Below, piece after piece: positions 1-8,338 of a DNA stretch of 64,000 nt. The stretch comes from Alienimonas californiensis (GTDB taxonomy: Bacteria > Planctomycetota > Planctomycetia > Planctomycetales > Planctomycetaceae), in NCBI RefSeq assembly GCF_007743815.1, contig NZ_CP036265.1:646501-710500 (forward strand), given 5' to 3'. Under the pieces are notes generated by a model. That model did not search any database and was not told the origin of the DNA. It worked only from the letters and a program-made list of their open reading frames with translations. The position numbers and the translations under genes are program-made. The first letter of the stretch is position 1. The number at the start of each line of letters is the position of its first letter.

Positions 1-1
1 G

Positions 2-1600
2 CCGCAGGCCCACGCGAATTGCAACGCCTGCCACATGCCCCGCACGCCCAGCGGGGACGTAGCCGCGACGCCCGGCCCGGACGGCGTCCTCAGCGTGCAC
101 GATCACACCTTCCGCGGAGCGAACACCGCCCTGGCTTGGCTGCACGGTTCCACCGACGCCTATCGGGCTCATAACGACATCCTGCGGGACAGCCTGCGGG
201 TTGATTTATTCGGCGTGCGGGAGGGCGGCGAGGTCGACGGCGCTCTCACCGCCCCGCTGCGGCCGGACGTGCCGACGCTCACGCCAGGGGAGACCGTGTT
301 GTTGGAGGTCGCCGTCCGCACGCTGACGCTCGGCCACGCCTTTACGGAGGGCACCGCGGACAGCAATCAGGCGTGGGTCGAAATTGTCGTCTCTAGCGGC
401 GGCCGCACGTTGTTCGCCAGCGGGGCCGAGCCGGCGATGGACGACGTCGATCCCGCCGCCCATGTGTTCGACACCTTCCCTGTCGACCGCAACGGCAACC
501 GCATCGCCCGGCGGAACGTGCGGGACCTGTTCGCCGTGCTCTATAATCACCAGATCCCCCCGGGGGCCGCGGCGAGCCTGCATTATCGGCTGCCGGTCCC
601 GGGGGATTTGACGGCCCCGCTGACGGTCACGGCCCGGGTTCGGTATCGAAAGTTCCGGCCGGACTTCATGCGATTTGTGAGAGACGCCGCCCGGCCGGAC
701 GACCCGCCGCTGCGCAAGGATTGGGAACGCCCGCCGATCGTCACGATTTGTACCGACTCCGTCACCTTCCCGGTCGCCGGGCTGCCGGAAGAGTTGAACG
801 CTGCGGTGAACAATCCGCCCCGCGACGTGCCGGCGTGGGAGCGTTGGAACGACTACGGCATTGGGGCCCTGCTAAAAGGCACGGCGGAACTGCGACAGGC
901 CGCGGACGCCTTTTCACAGGTGGAGGAATTGGGGCGGGCGGACGGCTCGCTGAACCTCGCCCGGGCCCTGCACGACGCCGGGGACGTGACCGGAGCGACG
1001 GCGGCCCTGGATCGGGCCGTGGGGCGCCCCGAACCGCCGTCGAGTTGGCGAACGGACTGGCTGCGGGGCGTATTGAACCGCGAGAGCGGCCGACCGGCGG
1101 AGGCGGTCGAAGACCTCCTCAACGTGCTCCGCTGGGATCGCCCGCCGACGGAGGAGATGACCGCCCGCGGGTTCGACTTCGGCGCGGACGACCGCGTCGC
1201 CAATCTGCTGGGACGAACCTATACCGACCTCGCCCGCCGGGCCGTCGACGAGGCGGAGCGGAACCGCCTGCAAACGCTGGCGATCGACGCCTTCGAGCGG
1301 GTTCTGGAAGTGGACGTGGAGAACGTCACGGCGCTGGACAACCTTGCCCGACTGCACCGGGAACGGGGCGAGTCGGAGCGGGCGGACGAACTGCGGGCCC
1401 TGCACGCCAAATATAAACCGGACGACGTCGCCGCCGCCCGGGCGCTGCGGCTGGCCCGGGAAAAGTATCCCAACGCGGCGAAGGCCGCGGAGGCGACGGT
1501 GATTTACGACCTGACGCCGCCGCCGCCCCGCGCCCCGCGAGAGCCGGGACCGCCGGGGAGCGTCACCCGGAGGCGGGAGGTCTCACGTGACGCTCCCTGA
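2..1600 (+). CDS. C-terminal part of a multiheme cytochrome c / TPR protein (5' truncated)
   Basis: The reading frame is open from the window edge. It shows a c-type heme site, C-N-A-C-H, at bases 20-34 just before the first ATG (position 35), so that ATG is internal and the true start lies upstream. After the heme come a long beta-rich segment and, over the last ~280 residues, helical repeats of tetratricopeptide type (for example around bases 940-1130 and 1190-1420). The family couples periplasmic cytochrome domains to TPR scaffolds; it is probably exported and part of respiratory or oxidative surface chemistry (inference). The stop at 1598-1600 overlaps the next gene's GTG by 14 nt, which implies co-transcription with the CRTAC1-type protein. 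Only the 3' part is visible, so heme number and signal peptide cannot be given. Confidence 0.8.
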   Translation, partial: PQAHANCNACHMPRTPSGDVAATPGPDGVLSVHDHTFRGANTALAWLHGSTDAYRAHNDILRDSLRVDLFGVREGGEVDGALTAPLRPDVPTLTPGETVLLEVAVRTLTLGHAFTEGTADSNQAWVEIVVSSGGRTLFASGAEPAMDDVDPAAHVFDTFPVDRNGNRIARRNVRDLFAVLYNHQIPPGAAASLHYRLPVPGDLTAPLTVTARVRYRKFRPDFMRFVRDAARPDDPPLRKDWERPPIVTICTDSVTFPVAGLPEELNAAVNNPPRDVPAWERWNDYGIGALLKGTAELRQAADAFSQVEELGRADGSLNLARALHDAGDVTGATAALDRAVGRPEPPSSWRTDWLRGVLNRESGRPAEAVEDLLNVLRWDRPPTEEMTARGFDFGADDRVANLLGRTYTDLARRAVDEAERNRLQTLAIDAFERVLEVDVENVTALDNLARLHRERGESERADELRALHAKYKPDDVAAARALRLAREKYPNAAKAAEATVIYDLTPPPPRAPREPGPPGSVTRRREVSRDAP

Positions 1601-3485
1601 CGGTCGCGGCTCCATGTCTCGTCTTTCTGTACGGACGTTACGGCGGACGGGCGCGTTTGTGATCGGGTGCTTCTGTTGCGGCTGCAAACCGCCCCCCGCC
1701 CCGCCGTCGGCGGCGGCTCGCCCCGCCCCGGTTCCGCCCCGCGTGCCGCTGATCGACGTGACGGCCGCCGCCGGGCTGGCCGGGTTTCAGCACGACACCG
1801 GCGCCCGGGGCGAGAAGTTATTGCCGGAGACGATGGGCGGCGGAGCGGCGTTCTTCGACTTCGACGCCGACGGCGACCCGGATCTCCTGATGACCAACTC
1901 CGCCCGCTGGCCATGGGAGGACGGGGCGGAGTTCGAGCAAGCCTCAGAAAGTCGTCCCGGTTCGCCGCCGCCGTTAGGCGGCGCGGGGCCAAGCGTGGCT
2001 TTCACGCCGCCTAACGGCGACGGCGAACCGGGGCCGCGGCTTTATCAAAACGACGGGACCGGGCGGTTTACCGACGTCACCGCCGGCAGCGGATTGACCG
2101 GACCGGCGTACGGGATGGGCGTCGCCTGCGGGGACTATAACGCGGACGGCCTGCCGGACCTCTATCTCACCGCGTTGGGCGAGAACCGCCTGTATCGCAA
2201 CGGCGGCGGGGGGCGGTTCGAGGACGTCACCGTCGCGACCGGGACCGCCGGCGCCGCGGAGGACTGGACGACCGCCGCCGGCTGGTTCGACGCGGACGGC
2301 GACGGCGATCTCGATTTGCTGGCGCTGAATTATCTGGAGTGGAGCCGCGAGGCGGATCTCGCCCAGCCGTTCACGCTGACAGGCCGCGAACGCGGCTACG
2401 GCCGCCCGCGGGCGTTCGGCGGGACCCTGCCGCGGCTGTATCGCAATGACGGCGACGGCCGGTTCACGGAGATCGCGGAGGCCGCCGGCTTTCATGTCTT
2501 CAATCCGGCGACGGGCGAACCGCTGGCGAAGAGCCTCGGGCTGACGTTCGTCGACGTGGACGAGGACGGCGACGCGGACGTGTTCGTCGCCAACGACACC
2601 GTGCGGAACTTCCTGTTCCTGAACCAAACTGCCGAGGGCGAGCCGGGGCGGTTCGTGGAGGCGGGGGTGCGGGCCGGGGTCGCCTACGACGAAGCCGGCG
2701 CCGCCCGCGGGGCGATGGGGGCGGACGCGGCGACGCTCCGCGGGGACCGGGATCTGGGGCTGGCGATCGGCAATTTCGCCGCGGAGATGACGGCCCTGTA
2801 CGCCTCCCGGCGGGGGGCGGCGCTGTTCGCCGACGAGGCCGCCGCGGCCGGGCTGGGGGCGGCGACGCGGCCGGACCTCACCTTCGGCGTGCTGTGGGCT
2901 GACGTGGACCTCGACGGCCGGCCGGATCTGCTCGCCGCGAACGGGCACCTCGAACCGGAGATCGCCCGCGTCCAGCCGGGCATGACCTACGCCCAACCGC
3001 CACGGCTGTTCTGGAACGCCGGGCCGACCGCGGCGCCGGAGTTCCTCGCCCTCGGCCCTGCTGCCGTCGGGCCGGGCTTTGAGAAACCGTTCGTGGGCCG
3101 GGCCGTGACGGCGGCGGACGTCGATCTGGACGGCGACCCGGACCTGCTGTTTACCGAGCTGGGCGGCCCGCCGCGGCTGTTTCGCAACGATCTAGCCGTC
3201 GGCCGGCACTGGCTGCGGGTAACGGTCGTCGGCGCCGGGGAGAACCCGGGGGCCATCGGGGCGACGGTCGTGGCGACCCCCGACGGGGGGGCGGGGACGC
3301 CGGTTCAGACAAAAACGGTGAATCCGACCCGGGGCTATTTGTCGCAGGTCGAACTGCCGCTGACCTTCGGCCTGGGCGGGGCGGAGACGGTCACGTTGCG
3401 GGTCGTCTGGCCGGACGGGGCGGCACGCACCCTGACCGACCTGCCGACGAATCAGGCCGTCCGCGTCGAATGGCCCGCTCCCTGA
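1587..3485 (+). CDS. CRTAC1-family FG-GAP/VCBS + ASPIC/UnbV lipoprotein
   Basis: 632 residues. The GTG at 1587 is chosen because GGGAGG lies 6 nt upstream; an ATG at 1614 is the alternative and keeps the signal peptide. The N-terminus has a hydrophobic stretch ending in a Cys-rich lipobox-like segment (V-I-G-C-F-C-C-G-C), so it is probably a lipoprotein. The body contains repeated D-x-D-x-D-x-D-L calcium-binding FG-GAP/VCBS blades (for example FDADGDPDLL, FDADGDGDLDLL, VDEDGDADVF, VDLDGRPDLL, VDLDGDPDLL), and the C-terminal ~90 residues match the ASPIC/UnbV domain (N-P-x-G-I/A-x-V). A predicted seven-bladed propeller for extracellular binding is typical of the family. About 28 residues near position 125-152 are encoded by an inverted repeat (see repeat entry) and interrupt the first blades. 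It pairs with the upstream cytochrome/TPR gene. Confidence 0.88.
   Translation: MTLPDGRGSMSRLSVRTLRRTGAFVIGCFCCGCKPPPAPPSAAARPAPVPPRVPLIDVTAAAGLAGFQHDTGARGEKLLPETMGGGAAFFDFDADGDPDLLMTNSARWPWEDGAEFEQASESRPGSPPPLGGAGPSVAFTPPNGDGEPGPRLYQNDGTGRFTDVTAGSGLTGPAYGMGVACGDYNADGLPDLYLTALGENRLYRNGGGGRFEDVTVATGTAGAAEDWTTAAGWFDADGDGDLDLLALNYLEWSREADLAQPFTLTGRERGYGRPRAFGGTLPRLYRNDGDGRFTEIAEAAGFHVFNPATGEPLAKSLGLTFVDVDEDGDADVFVANDTVRNFLFLNQTAEGEPGRFVEAGVRAGVAYDEAGAARGAMGADAATLRGDRDLGLAIGNFAAEMTALYASRRGAALFADEAAAAGLGAATRPDLTFGVLWADVDLDGRPDLLAANGHLEPEIARVQPGMTYAQPPRLFWNAGPTAAPEFLALGPAAVGPGFEKPFVGRAVTAADVDLDGDPDLLFTELGGPPRLFRNDLAVGRHWLRVTVVGAGENPGAIGATVVATPDGGAGTPVQTKTVNPTRGYLSQVELPLTFGLGGAETVTLRVVWPDGAARTLTDLPTNQAVRVEWPAP
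1956..2032. repeat. Intragenic palindromic element (28-bp arms, 21-nt loop)
   Basis: Left arm 1956-1983 and right arm 2005-2032 are inverted copies matching at 27 of 28 positions; the loop is 1984-2004. The element is read in frame by the CRTAC1-type gene and adds a Pro/Gly-rich stretch ending in P-P-N-G-D-G-E-P-G-P. Single-arm relatives occur at 5876-5903 and 63383-63410. Confidence 0.85.
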
Positions 3486-3513
3486 CCGCCCCCGTCCGCG
3501 GGGCGGACGCGGC

Positions 3514-4152
3514 TCAGGCGGCGATCAGACCGGGCGTCGGCCCGGGCGGCCGCGGGATCAGTTCGTCCGCCGGGGCGACGGCCCGGCGCATGGCGGCGAG
3601 GCTGTCGCGGGCGAACTCGGCCTGCCGGCGCCGGACCAGCGGCCCGGCCAGCTTCGCCAACGGGTGGGCGAGTTGGCTGTCGGCCCGCACGTCGTACCAG
3701 ATGCGTCCGTCCGCCTCCCGGGTCAGGGCGAAGCGTTCCTCCCCGCGGCAGACGTGCCCCGGCAGGGTGACGTAAGCCACGCTGAAGCAGTCCGGTTCGT
3801 CCCGGACCTCGTGGATGCGGACCGGATTCGACCACCACAGCCCGCCGCCCCGGGCCAGGATGCACAGGTGGCCGCCGGCCCGCGGCGGGGGCGGCGGCCC
3901 GAGGCAGTCGCCGGCCCGCACCTCGACCCAGTCGGGGAACTGGCCCCAGCGACGGAGCGTGTCGCGGGCGGCGGCGAAGGCCGTGGGGCCGCGGCCGAGA
4001 TCCACCCGGTGTCCCGTCCGCAGCAATCCGCCGCAGGTCCAGCGGTCGCCGGGCCCCTCCAACCCGCCGGGGCGGTGGGTCGGGTCGGAGCCGGCGGCCG
4101 CCGTCAGCAGGCCGGCGAGGCGATCGGCGGTGGGATGGGTGAGGCTCGGCAT
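3514..4152 (-). CDS. DUF1990-family protein
   Basis: 212 residues from the ATG at 4152; an upstream in-frame GTG at 4191 would add 13 residues but has no better ribosome site, whereas CAAGGGAA lies ahead of 4152. The pattern matches DUF1990: a G-x-G-x-x-x-F-x-x-A-R-x-x-L-x-x-W region (residues ~60-85), a V-R-x-G-D segment, a central W-W-x-N-P-V-R-I-x-x-V strand, and a C-terminal helix with R-R-R-Q-x-x-F-A-R-D. DUF1990 proteins are small START/SRPBCC-like soluble proteins of unknown substrate (family knowledge). No signal peptide. It is convergent with the preceding gene, 28 nt apart, and appears monocistronic. Function is not assigned. Confidence 0.75.
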   Translation of the reverse strand: MPSLTHPTADRLAGLLTAAAGSDPTHRPGGLEGPGDRWTCGGLLRTGHRVDLGRGPTAFAAARDTLRRWGQFPDWVEVRAGDCLGPPPPPRAGGHLCILARGGGLWWSNPVRIHEVRDEPDCFSVAYVTLPGHVCRGEERFALTREADGRIWYDVRADSQLAHPLAKLAGPLVRRRQAEFARDSLAAMRRAVAPADELIPRPPGPTPGLIAA

Positions 4153-4426
4153 CGGGTTTCCCTTGAACCGCCGGCTTCGCAGTGGGTTCACGCCCGCTTC
4201 GTCCCGGCCGCCCCCCGTCGGCCTGTGAGCTCTGAACCGCGCTTCGAACTTCGGTCAAGCGCGATTCTCGACGGCGAGAAAATCTGCCGCAGCATTTTGA
4301 TGCGTGATCGGCACGGCATTCGCAGATTCCGCGGACGACACCCAAGGCGGTCGGACCTGCCTCGAACAGGCTCCCGCCCGTTGAGCAGCCGACCCGCGAG
4401 GGCTACCATCCGCATCGGCCGCCGTC

Positions 4427-4693
4427 ATGGATCCGATTTCTTCGCCCCCTCCCTCCACGGAGCATTCGCCCGTGCCCACCGCCGCCCCGCCCGAAGCCGC
4501 CCGCGGCATCGGTGCCAGTGTCGAAACCCTCTCCCCCCAACAGCGGGAGATGCTCGAGACCGGCCTGCGGTTCGTCCGCAGCAGTTTGACGATGGACGTC
4601 CAGGAACCCACGGACACCGTCGTCGCCAGCCGCACCGCCGCGCTGAACCAACTCGCCGAGCTCGAACGACACTTCGGGATGAAGCCCCGATAA
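4427..4693 (+). CDS. Small hypothetical protein (88 aa)
   Basis: The ATG at 4427 gives 88 residues: a Pro/Ser-rich first third, then a helical, acidic segment (around residues 32-85) with regular Leu spacing and no Cys. It has no signal peptide, membrane segment or recognised motif. An internal ATG is absent from the helical part, so the start is the only obvious one. A strong hairpin follows the stop at 4719-4762, supporting a transcribed unit. The ~270 bases before it (4153-4426) show no other gene. It could be a lineage-restricted cytosolic protein. Function unknown. Confidence 0.55.
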   Translation: MDPISSPPPSTEHSPVPTAAPPEAARGIGASVETLSPQQREMLETGLRFVRSSLTMDVQEPTDTVVASRTAALNQLAELERHFGMKPR

Positions 4694-4718
4694 CGGGCTG
4701 AAACTCCCACAGACAAGA

Positions 4719-4762
4719 GACAAGAACCAAGGGAACCCGACCGCGGGCCCTTGGTTCTTGTC
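4719..4762 (+). terminator. Hairpin terminator after the 88-aa gene
   Basis: A perfect 15-bp inverted repeat (4719-4733 with 4748-4762) encloses a 14-nt loop that is itself partly self-complementary. There is no long T run. It lies 25 nt after the stop of the small gene and ends 41 nt before the ATG of the thiolase gene. Confidence 0.55.
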
Positions 4763-4802
4763 GCTTACCGCTTCTCCAATCAGCCTCCGATCGCTCAGGC
4801 GG

Positions 4803-5858
4803 ATGCAATACCACCGCGTTCGCCTTGCCGGCCTCGCCTGCACGCCGCCGGAGGAAGTCGTCTCCAGCGACGATCTCGAGGCCCGGCTCGCTCCCGTCTA
4901 CAACCGCCTGCGGTTGCCGGCCGGGCGGCTGGAGTTGATGACCGGCATCCGCGCCCGCCGGTTCTACCCGCCCGGGACTAAGCCCGGCGAAATCAGTGCC
5001 CGCAGCGCCAACGCCGCCCTGGACCGGGCCGAGCGGGACCACGGGCTGAAGCGGGCGGACGTCGCCGCCCTGGTGCACGGCAGCGTCTGCCGCGACCGGC
5101 TCGAGCCGGCGACCGCCTGTGCGGTGCATTCGGCCTGCGATCTGCCCAACGGCGCCGGGCTCGTGCTGGACCTGTCGAACGCCTGTCTGGGGGTGCTCAA
5201 CGGGCTGCTGTTCGTCGCGGACCTGATCGAATCCGGCCGCATCCGGGCTGGGGTCGCCGTGGGCACGGAGACCGGCCGCGATCTGGTTGAAGGAACGATT
5301 GAGTCATTGTTACAAGACCCGGGGGCGTCTCGGGCCGACGTGAAGGCCGCGTTCGCCAGCCTGACGATCGGTAGCGGCTCCGCCGCGGTCGTGCTGTGCG
5401 ACGAGGAGCTGGCGCCGAACGCCCCGAAGCTGCTCGGCGGTGCGGTGCGGGCGGACACCTCCCACGCCGCCCTGTGCACCGGCGGGGACGAACTGGACGC
5501 CCGCGGCCGCCCCCGCATGACGACCGACAGCGAGGCCCTGCTGCACGCCGGCGTCGCCCTCGCCCGTCATACCTGGGACGATTTCCGCTCCCAACTCGGC
5601 TGGACCGCCGAGACCCCCGACCACGCCGTGACCCACCAGGTCGGCAGAGCTCACCAGAAACTTCTCTTCGAGGCGCTGGGGATCGACCCGGCCCTCGACC
5701 ACCCCACCGTCGCCGAGCACGGCAACACCGGCGCCGCCGCCCTGCCCACGGCCGCGGCGATCGCGGCGGACGCGGGCGCGTTCCAGCGGGGCGAGAAGAT
5801 CGTCTGGCTGGGCATCGGCAGCGGCCTGAACTGCGTGATGCTCGGCTGGGAGTGGTGA
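4803..5858 (+). CDS. OleA-like 3-oxoacyl-ACP synthase III family thiolase
   Basis: 351 residues from the ATG at 4803; a TTG at 4758 would extend into the terminator hairpin and is rejected. The KAS III catalytic triad is visible: Cys128 in S-N-A-C-L-G, His278 in T-H-Q-V and Asn308 in E-H-G-N-T-G, plus the C-terminal G-I-G-S-G-L-N-C loop. The N-terminal region (E-x-R-L-x-P-x-Y-x-R-L-x-L ... G-I-x-A-R-R) resembles OleA, which condenses two acyl-CoAs head-to-head, more than the housekeeping FabH (comparison from memory of Xanthomonas OleA). No OleB, OleC or OleD gene is adjacent, so a role in long-chain olefin or ketone formation is inference; a plain KAS III-like enzyme remains possible. Cytosolic. 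Confidence 0.8.
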   Translation: MQYHRVRLAGLACTPPEEVVSSDDLEARLAPVYNRLRLPAGRLELMTGIRARRFYPPGTKPGEISARSANAALDRAERDHGLKRADVAALVHGSVCRDRLEPATACAVHSACDLPNGAGLVLDLSNACLGVLNGLLFVADLIESGRIRAGVAVGTETGRDLVEGTIESLLQDPGASRADVKAAFASLTIGSGSAAVVLCDEELAPNAPKLLGGAVRADTSHAALCTGGDELDARGRPRMTTDSEALLHAGVALARHTWDDFRSQLGWTAETPDHAVTHQVGRAHQKLLFEALGIDPALDHPTVAEHGNTGAAALPTAAAIAADAGAFQRGEKIVWLGIGSGLNCVMLGWEW

Positions 5859-5875
5859 GAGCCGGAGGCGCTCCC

Positions 5876-5903
5876 CCCGGTTCGCCGTCGCCGCCAGGCG
5901 GCG
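5876..5903. repeat. Single-arm copy of the dispersed palindromic element
   Basis: This 28-mer matches the arms of the 1956-2032 element except at the central YY-A-R positions, and contains its own small hairpin (CGCCGCC-A-GGCGGCG). It lies between the thiolase stop and the sulfatase start and is bracketed by runs of C and G. Confidence 0.7.
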
Positions 5904-5984
5904 CGCAGTCCGGGGGCACTGGCATCCCGCGGCGGCCCCCGGTGCAATCGGCCGGTCGCTCGCCCGCTTGCCCCGAAGGTCGTC

Positions 5985-7448
5985 ATGCTCCGCCCCGCCC
6001 TGCTGTTCTCGCTCCTGCTCGCCCCCGGGGCGGTCGCGGCGGAGGCCCTGCCCAACGTCGTCCTCATCATCGCCGACGATCTGGGCGACGGGGACCTCGG
6101 CTGCGAGGGCCATCCGCACCTCCGCACCCCGAACATCGACCGGCTGGCCGCCGAGGGGGTGCGGTTCTCGAACGCCGTGCTGACGATCAGTTCGTGCAGC
6201 CCGAGCCGCGCCAGTTTATTAACCGGCAAATACCCGCATGAAACCGACGCCGAACAACTTCACTGGCCCCTGCCCGCCCGCAACGAGACGTTCAGCGAGC
6301 GCCTGAAGAACGCCGGCTATTTCACCGCGGCGGTCGGCAAGTGGCATCTCGGCAACGAGGTGAAGGATCGGTTCGATCTGGTGGTCGAAGCCGGCTCCGG
6401 CGGGTTCGTGCTGCCGACCGGCCCGGACGGCCAGCCGCTGGAAATGACCACCGGCACCAACCCCAGCGGCTGCGACGACTGGGTTCCCGTCCTGAAGAAC
6501 CGTCCGCGAGACAAACCGTTCTTCATGTGGTTCGCCGCCCTCGATCCGCACCGCGACTACGCCGCGGAGACGATCCCGAACCCGCACACCGCCGCCGACG
6601 CCGTCGTCCCCCCCTTCCTGCCGGACGTGCCCGCCACGCGGAACGACCTCGCCGCCTACATGGACGAAGTGACCCGGCTGGACGGCTACGTCGGCGACGT
6701 GCTGGCGGAACTCGATCGTCAGGGCGTGGCGGAGAACACGCTGGTGATCTTCATGAGCGACAACGGCCGCCCCTTCCCGCGGTGTAAAACGACGTTGTAC
6801 GACAGCGGCGTGAAGACCCCGCTGATCGCCCGCCTGCCGGGCGTCACGCCGGCGGGGACGACCTGCGAACGGCTGGTCAGCAGCGTGGACGTCTCCGCGA
6901 CGATCCTCGACCTGGGCGACGCCGGCCCCCTGAAGCACGGCCGCGGCGAGAGTTTTCGTCCGTTGTTGAAGACGCCGGACGGCCCGGCGATCCGCGAGTT
7001 CGCCTTCTCCGAAAAGAACTGGCACGACTACGACGCCAGCCAGCGGAGCGTGCGGACGACCGATTATAAATACATCCGCAACCTCGCCCCGGAGCTGCCG
7101 AACACGCCCCCGGCGGACGCCGTCCGCAGCCCCACGTTCCGGGCGATGCAGAACCTGCGGCCCTCCCTCACCCAGGAACAGGCCGAAATCTTCACCCCCG
7201 GCCCGGCCGAGGAGCTGTACGACCTGCGGGCCGACCCGCACGAGTTAAACAACCTCGCCGCTGATCCGGGTCACGCCGCCGTCCTAACCGACCTGCGGAC
7301 GGCGTTGGATGAATGGAACGTCGAGACCGCCGACCCGAACCCGCCCCTCCGCAGCCCGGACGAGTTCGACCGCGAAACCGGCACCCCGAAGCCCCCCCGT
7401 AAGCGGCCGCGCCCGACGAAGGCAGAGATGTTTCCGGATCGGCAATGA
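5985..7448 (+). CDS. Exported formylglycine-type sulfatase
   Basis: 487 residues with a signal peptide (hydrophobic residues 4-18, A-V-A-A cleavage). The type I sulfatase signature C-S-P-S-R-A-S-L-L-T-G-K begins at Cys71; this Cys is converted to formylglycine by a separate maturase. The metal-binding N-terminal I-I-A-D-D-L-G motif is at residues 28-34, and M-S-D-N-G-R follows the central helices. The C-terminal subdomain has the usual L-Y-D-L-x-x-D-P-x-E-L-N-N-L. Planctomycetes use many such enzymes to desulfate algal polysaccharides; the substrate is unknown here. It stands alone, 126 nt after the thiolase, with a repeat arm in between. The C-terminus is basic (K/R/P-rich). Confidence 0.92.
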   Translation: MLRPALLFSLLLAPGAVAAEALPNVVLIIADDLGDGDLGCEGHPHLRTPNIDRLAAEGVRFSNAVLTISSCSPSRASLLTGKYPHETDAEQLHWPLPARNETFSERLKNAGYFTAAVGKWHLGNEVKDRFDLVVEAGSGGFVLPTGPDGQPLEMTTGTNPSGCDDWVPVLKNRPRDKPFFMWFAALDPHRDYAAETIPNPHTAADAVVPPFLPDVPATRNDLAAYMDEVTRLDGYVGDVLAELDRQGVAENTLVIFMSDNGRPFPRCKTTLYDSGVKTPLIARLPGVTPAGTTCERLVSSVDVSATILDLGDAGPLKHGRGESFRPLLKTPDGPAIREFAFSEKNWHDYDASQRSVRTTDYKYIRNLAPELPNTPPADAVRSPTFRAMQNLRPSLTQEQAEIFTPGPAEELYDLRADPHELNNLAADPGHAAVLTDLRTALDEWNVETADPNPPLRSPDEFDRETGTPKPPRKRPRPTKAEMFPDRQ

Positions 7449-7542
7449 GATCCGCAACAGAACAACACTTTTGTTCACGTGTCGTTCGAGTAAACTGAGG
7501 CCTACAAGAACGGCTCACGCCCACCCTGCCGCATCGATAGCC

Positions 7543-7650
7543 ATGTCAGACGATAGAGACAAGAAACCTCCCCCGAGGAATCCTCCGCAAGCACCTCCAC
7601 AAGAATGGGAGAAAAGAGGCGATGATAAATCGCCTAAGCCGCGATCCTAA
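7543..7650 (+). CDS. Possible 35-aa Lys/Pro-rich small ORF
   Basis: An ATG at 7543 opens a 35-residue frame that is rich in Lys, Asp and Pro with no hydrophobic core. It lies in a low-GC pocket (about 7440-8330) unlike its neighbours and its stop overlaps the convergent gene's stop by 3 nt. There is no clear ribosome site. It could be a real small protein or chance; support is weak. Confidence 0.25.
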   Translation: MSDDRDKKPPPRNPPQAPPQEWEKRGDDKSPKPRS

Positions 7651-8267
7651 TCATCGGAAGCCTTCACGATGCCGCTCGTCGCCGTCTCAAAGAGTGACGG
7701 AGCGAGCGGCATGAGGGTCATCACTGTTCCCACGGCAACAAGTACTGTTGCCAACCACAGCGAGCGGTTTTTCTTACCAGCCAACTGTTCGAGCAGTCCG
7801 ACGGTACTCGCGAGCGAAGTCGCAACGGTCAACCTAACGTCGTCCTCAGGATCATAGGTTAGCAGGCGGGAGGAAGACACGGGGGCCGCCGAACTGATCG
7901 GCCGTCGAGTCCAGACTGTTGAAGATGCGGCGAAAGCAAAGCACACCAGTGATGGCACGCAGTATTGGATCATCTCCCACCTTTCGTTCTCTGAGACAAG
8001 TTGTAATACGGCCAGAACTGCCACAAACAGGCCGGTCGCGTACTTGAACAAGCTATCTGCCTTTGCATCAAGGCGGTCGAGATTTTGCAGCTTACGTTCG
8101 TATTCAGACCTCGAATACTCAAGCCTGAACTCAATGTCTCCCGGGACAGATCGCCCAGCCACTCCGTAGAATAACACCTCACGATCATCCGGCCTTACGA
8201 CTTTGCTCCGCCTGAACAGGCTGACCGCTTTTCGTTTCCAACTTCCGTCTTCAGACAACCTGAACAC
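7647..8267 (-). CDS. Three-helix membrane protein of unknown function (low-GC)
   Basis: 206 residues. The GTG at 8267 is chosen because AGGAG sits 6 nt upstream; further in-frame extension would run into the HerA gene. The N-terminal ~75 residues are soluble and charged, with a K-L-x-x-L-D-R-L-D-A-K-A-D-S-L helix leading into TM1 (about residues 74-92); TM2 follows at ~103-122 and TM3 at ~172-190, separated by a Ser/Thr-rich soluble segment. The D-A-K-A helix followed by paired TMs recalls nucleotide-gated membrane effectors of the SLATT/PycTM sort, but no cyclase or sensor gene is adjacent, so this is only a resemblance. Base and codon use are clearly more AT-rich than the flanks, suggesting transfer. 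It lies 71 nt downstream of the HerA-like gene on the same strand. Confidence 0.7.
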   Translation of the reverse strand: MFRLSEDGSWKRKAVSLFRRSKVVRPDDREVLFYGVAGRSVPGDIEFRLEYSRSEYERKLQNLDRLDAKADSLFKYATGLFVAVLAVLQLVSENERWEMIQYCVPSLVCFAFAASSTVWTRRPISSAAPVSSSRLLTYDPEDDVRLTVATSLASTVGLLEQLAGKKNRSLWLATVLVAVGTVMTLMPLAPSLFETATSGIVKASDD

Positions 8268-8338
8268 CCTCAACTCCTTTTGAATTGCACAGAAATAAGT
8301 ACATCTCCCACGTGAAGTAGATCGGCTTCTGCCGAGCC

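Noticed and set aside
1974..2996. 340-codon minus-strand frame
   Set aside because: Shadow of the CRTAC1-type gene, Arg/Val-rich and motif-free.
4803..5858. Housekeeping FabH
   Set aside because: The N-terminal region fits OleA-like enzymes better and the gene is not in a fab cluster; kept as an alternative.
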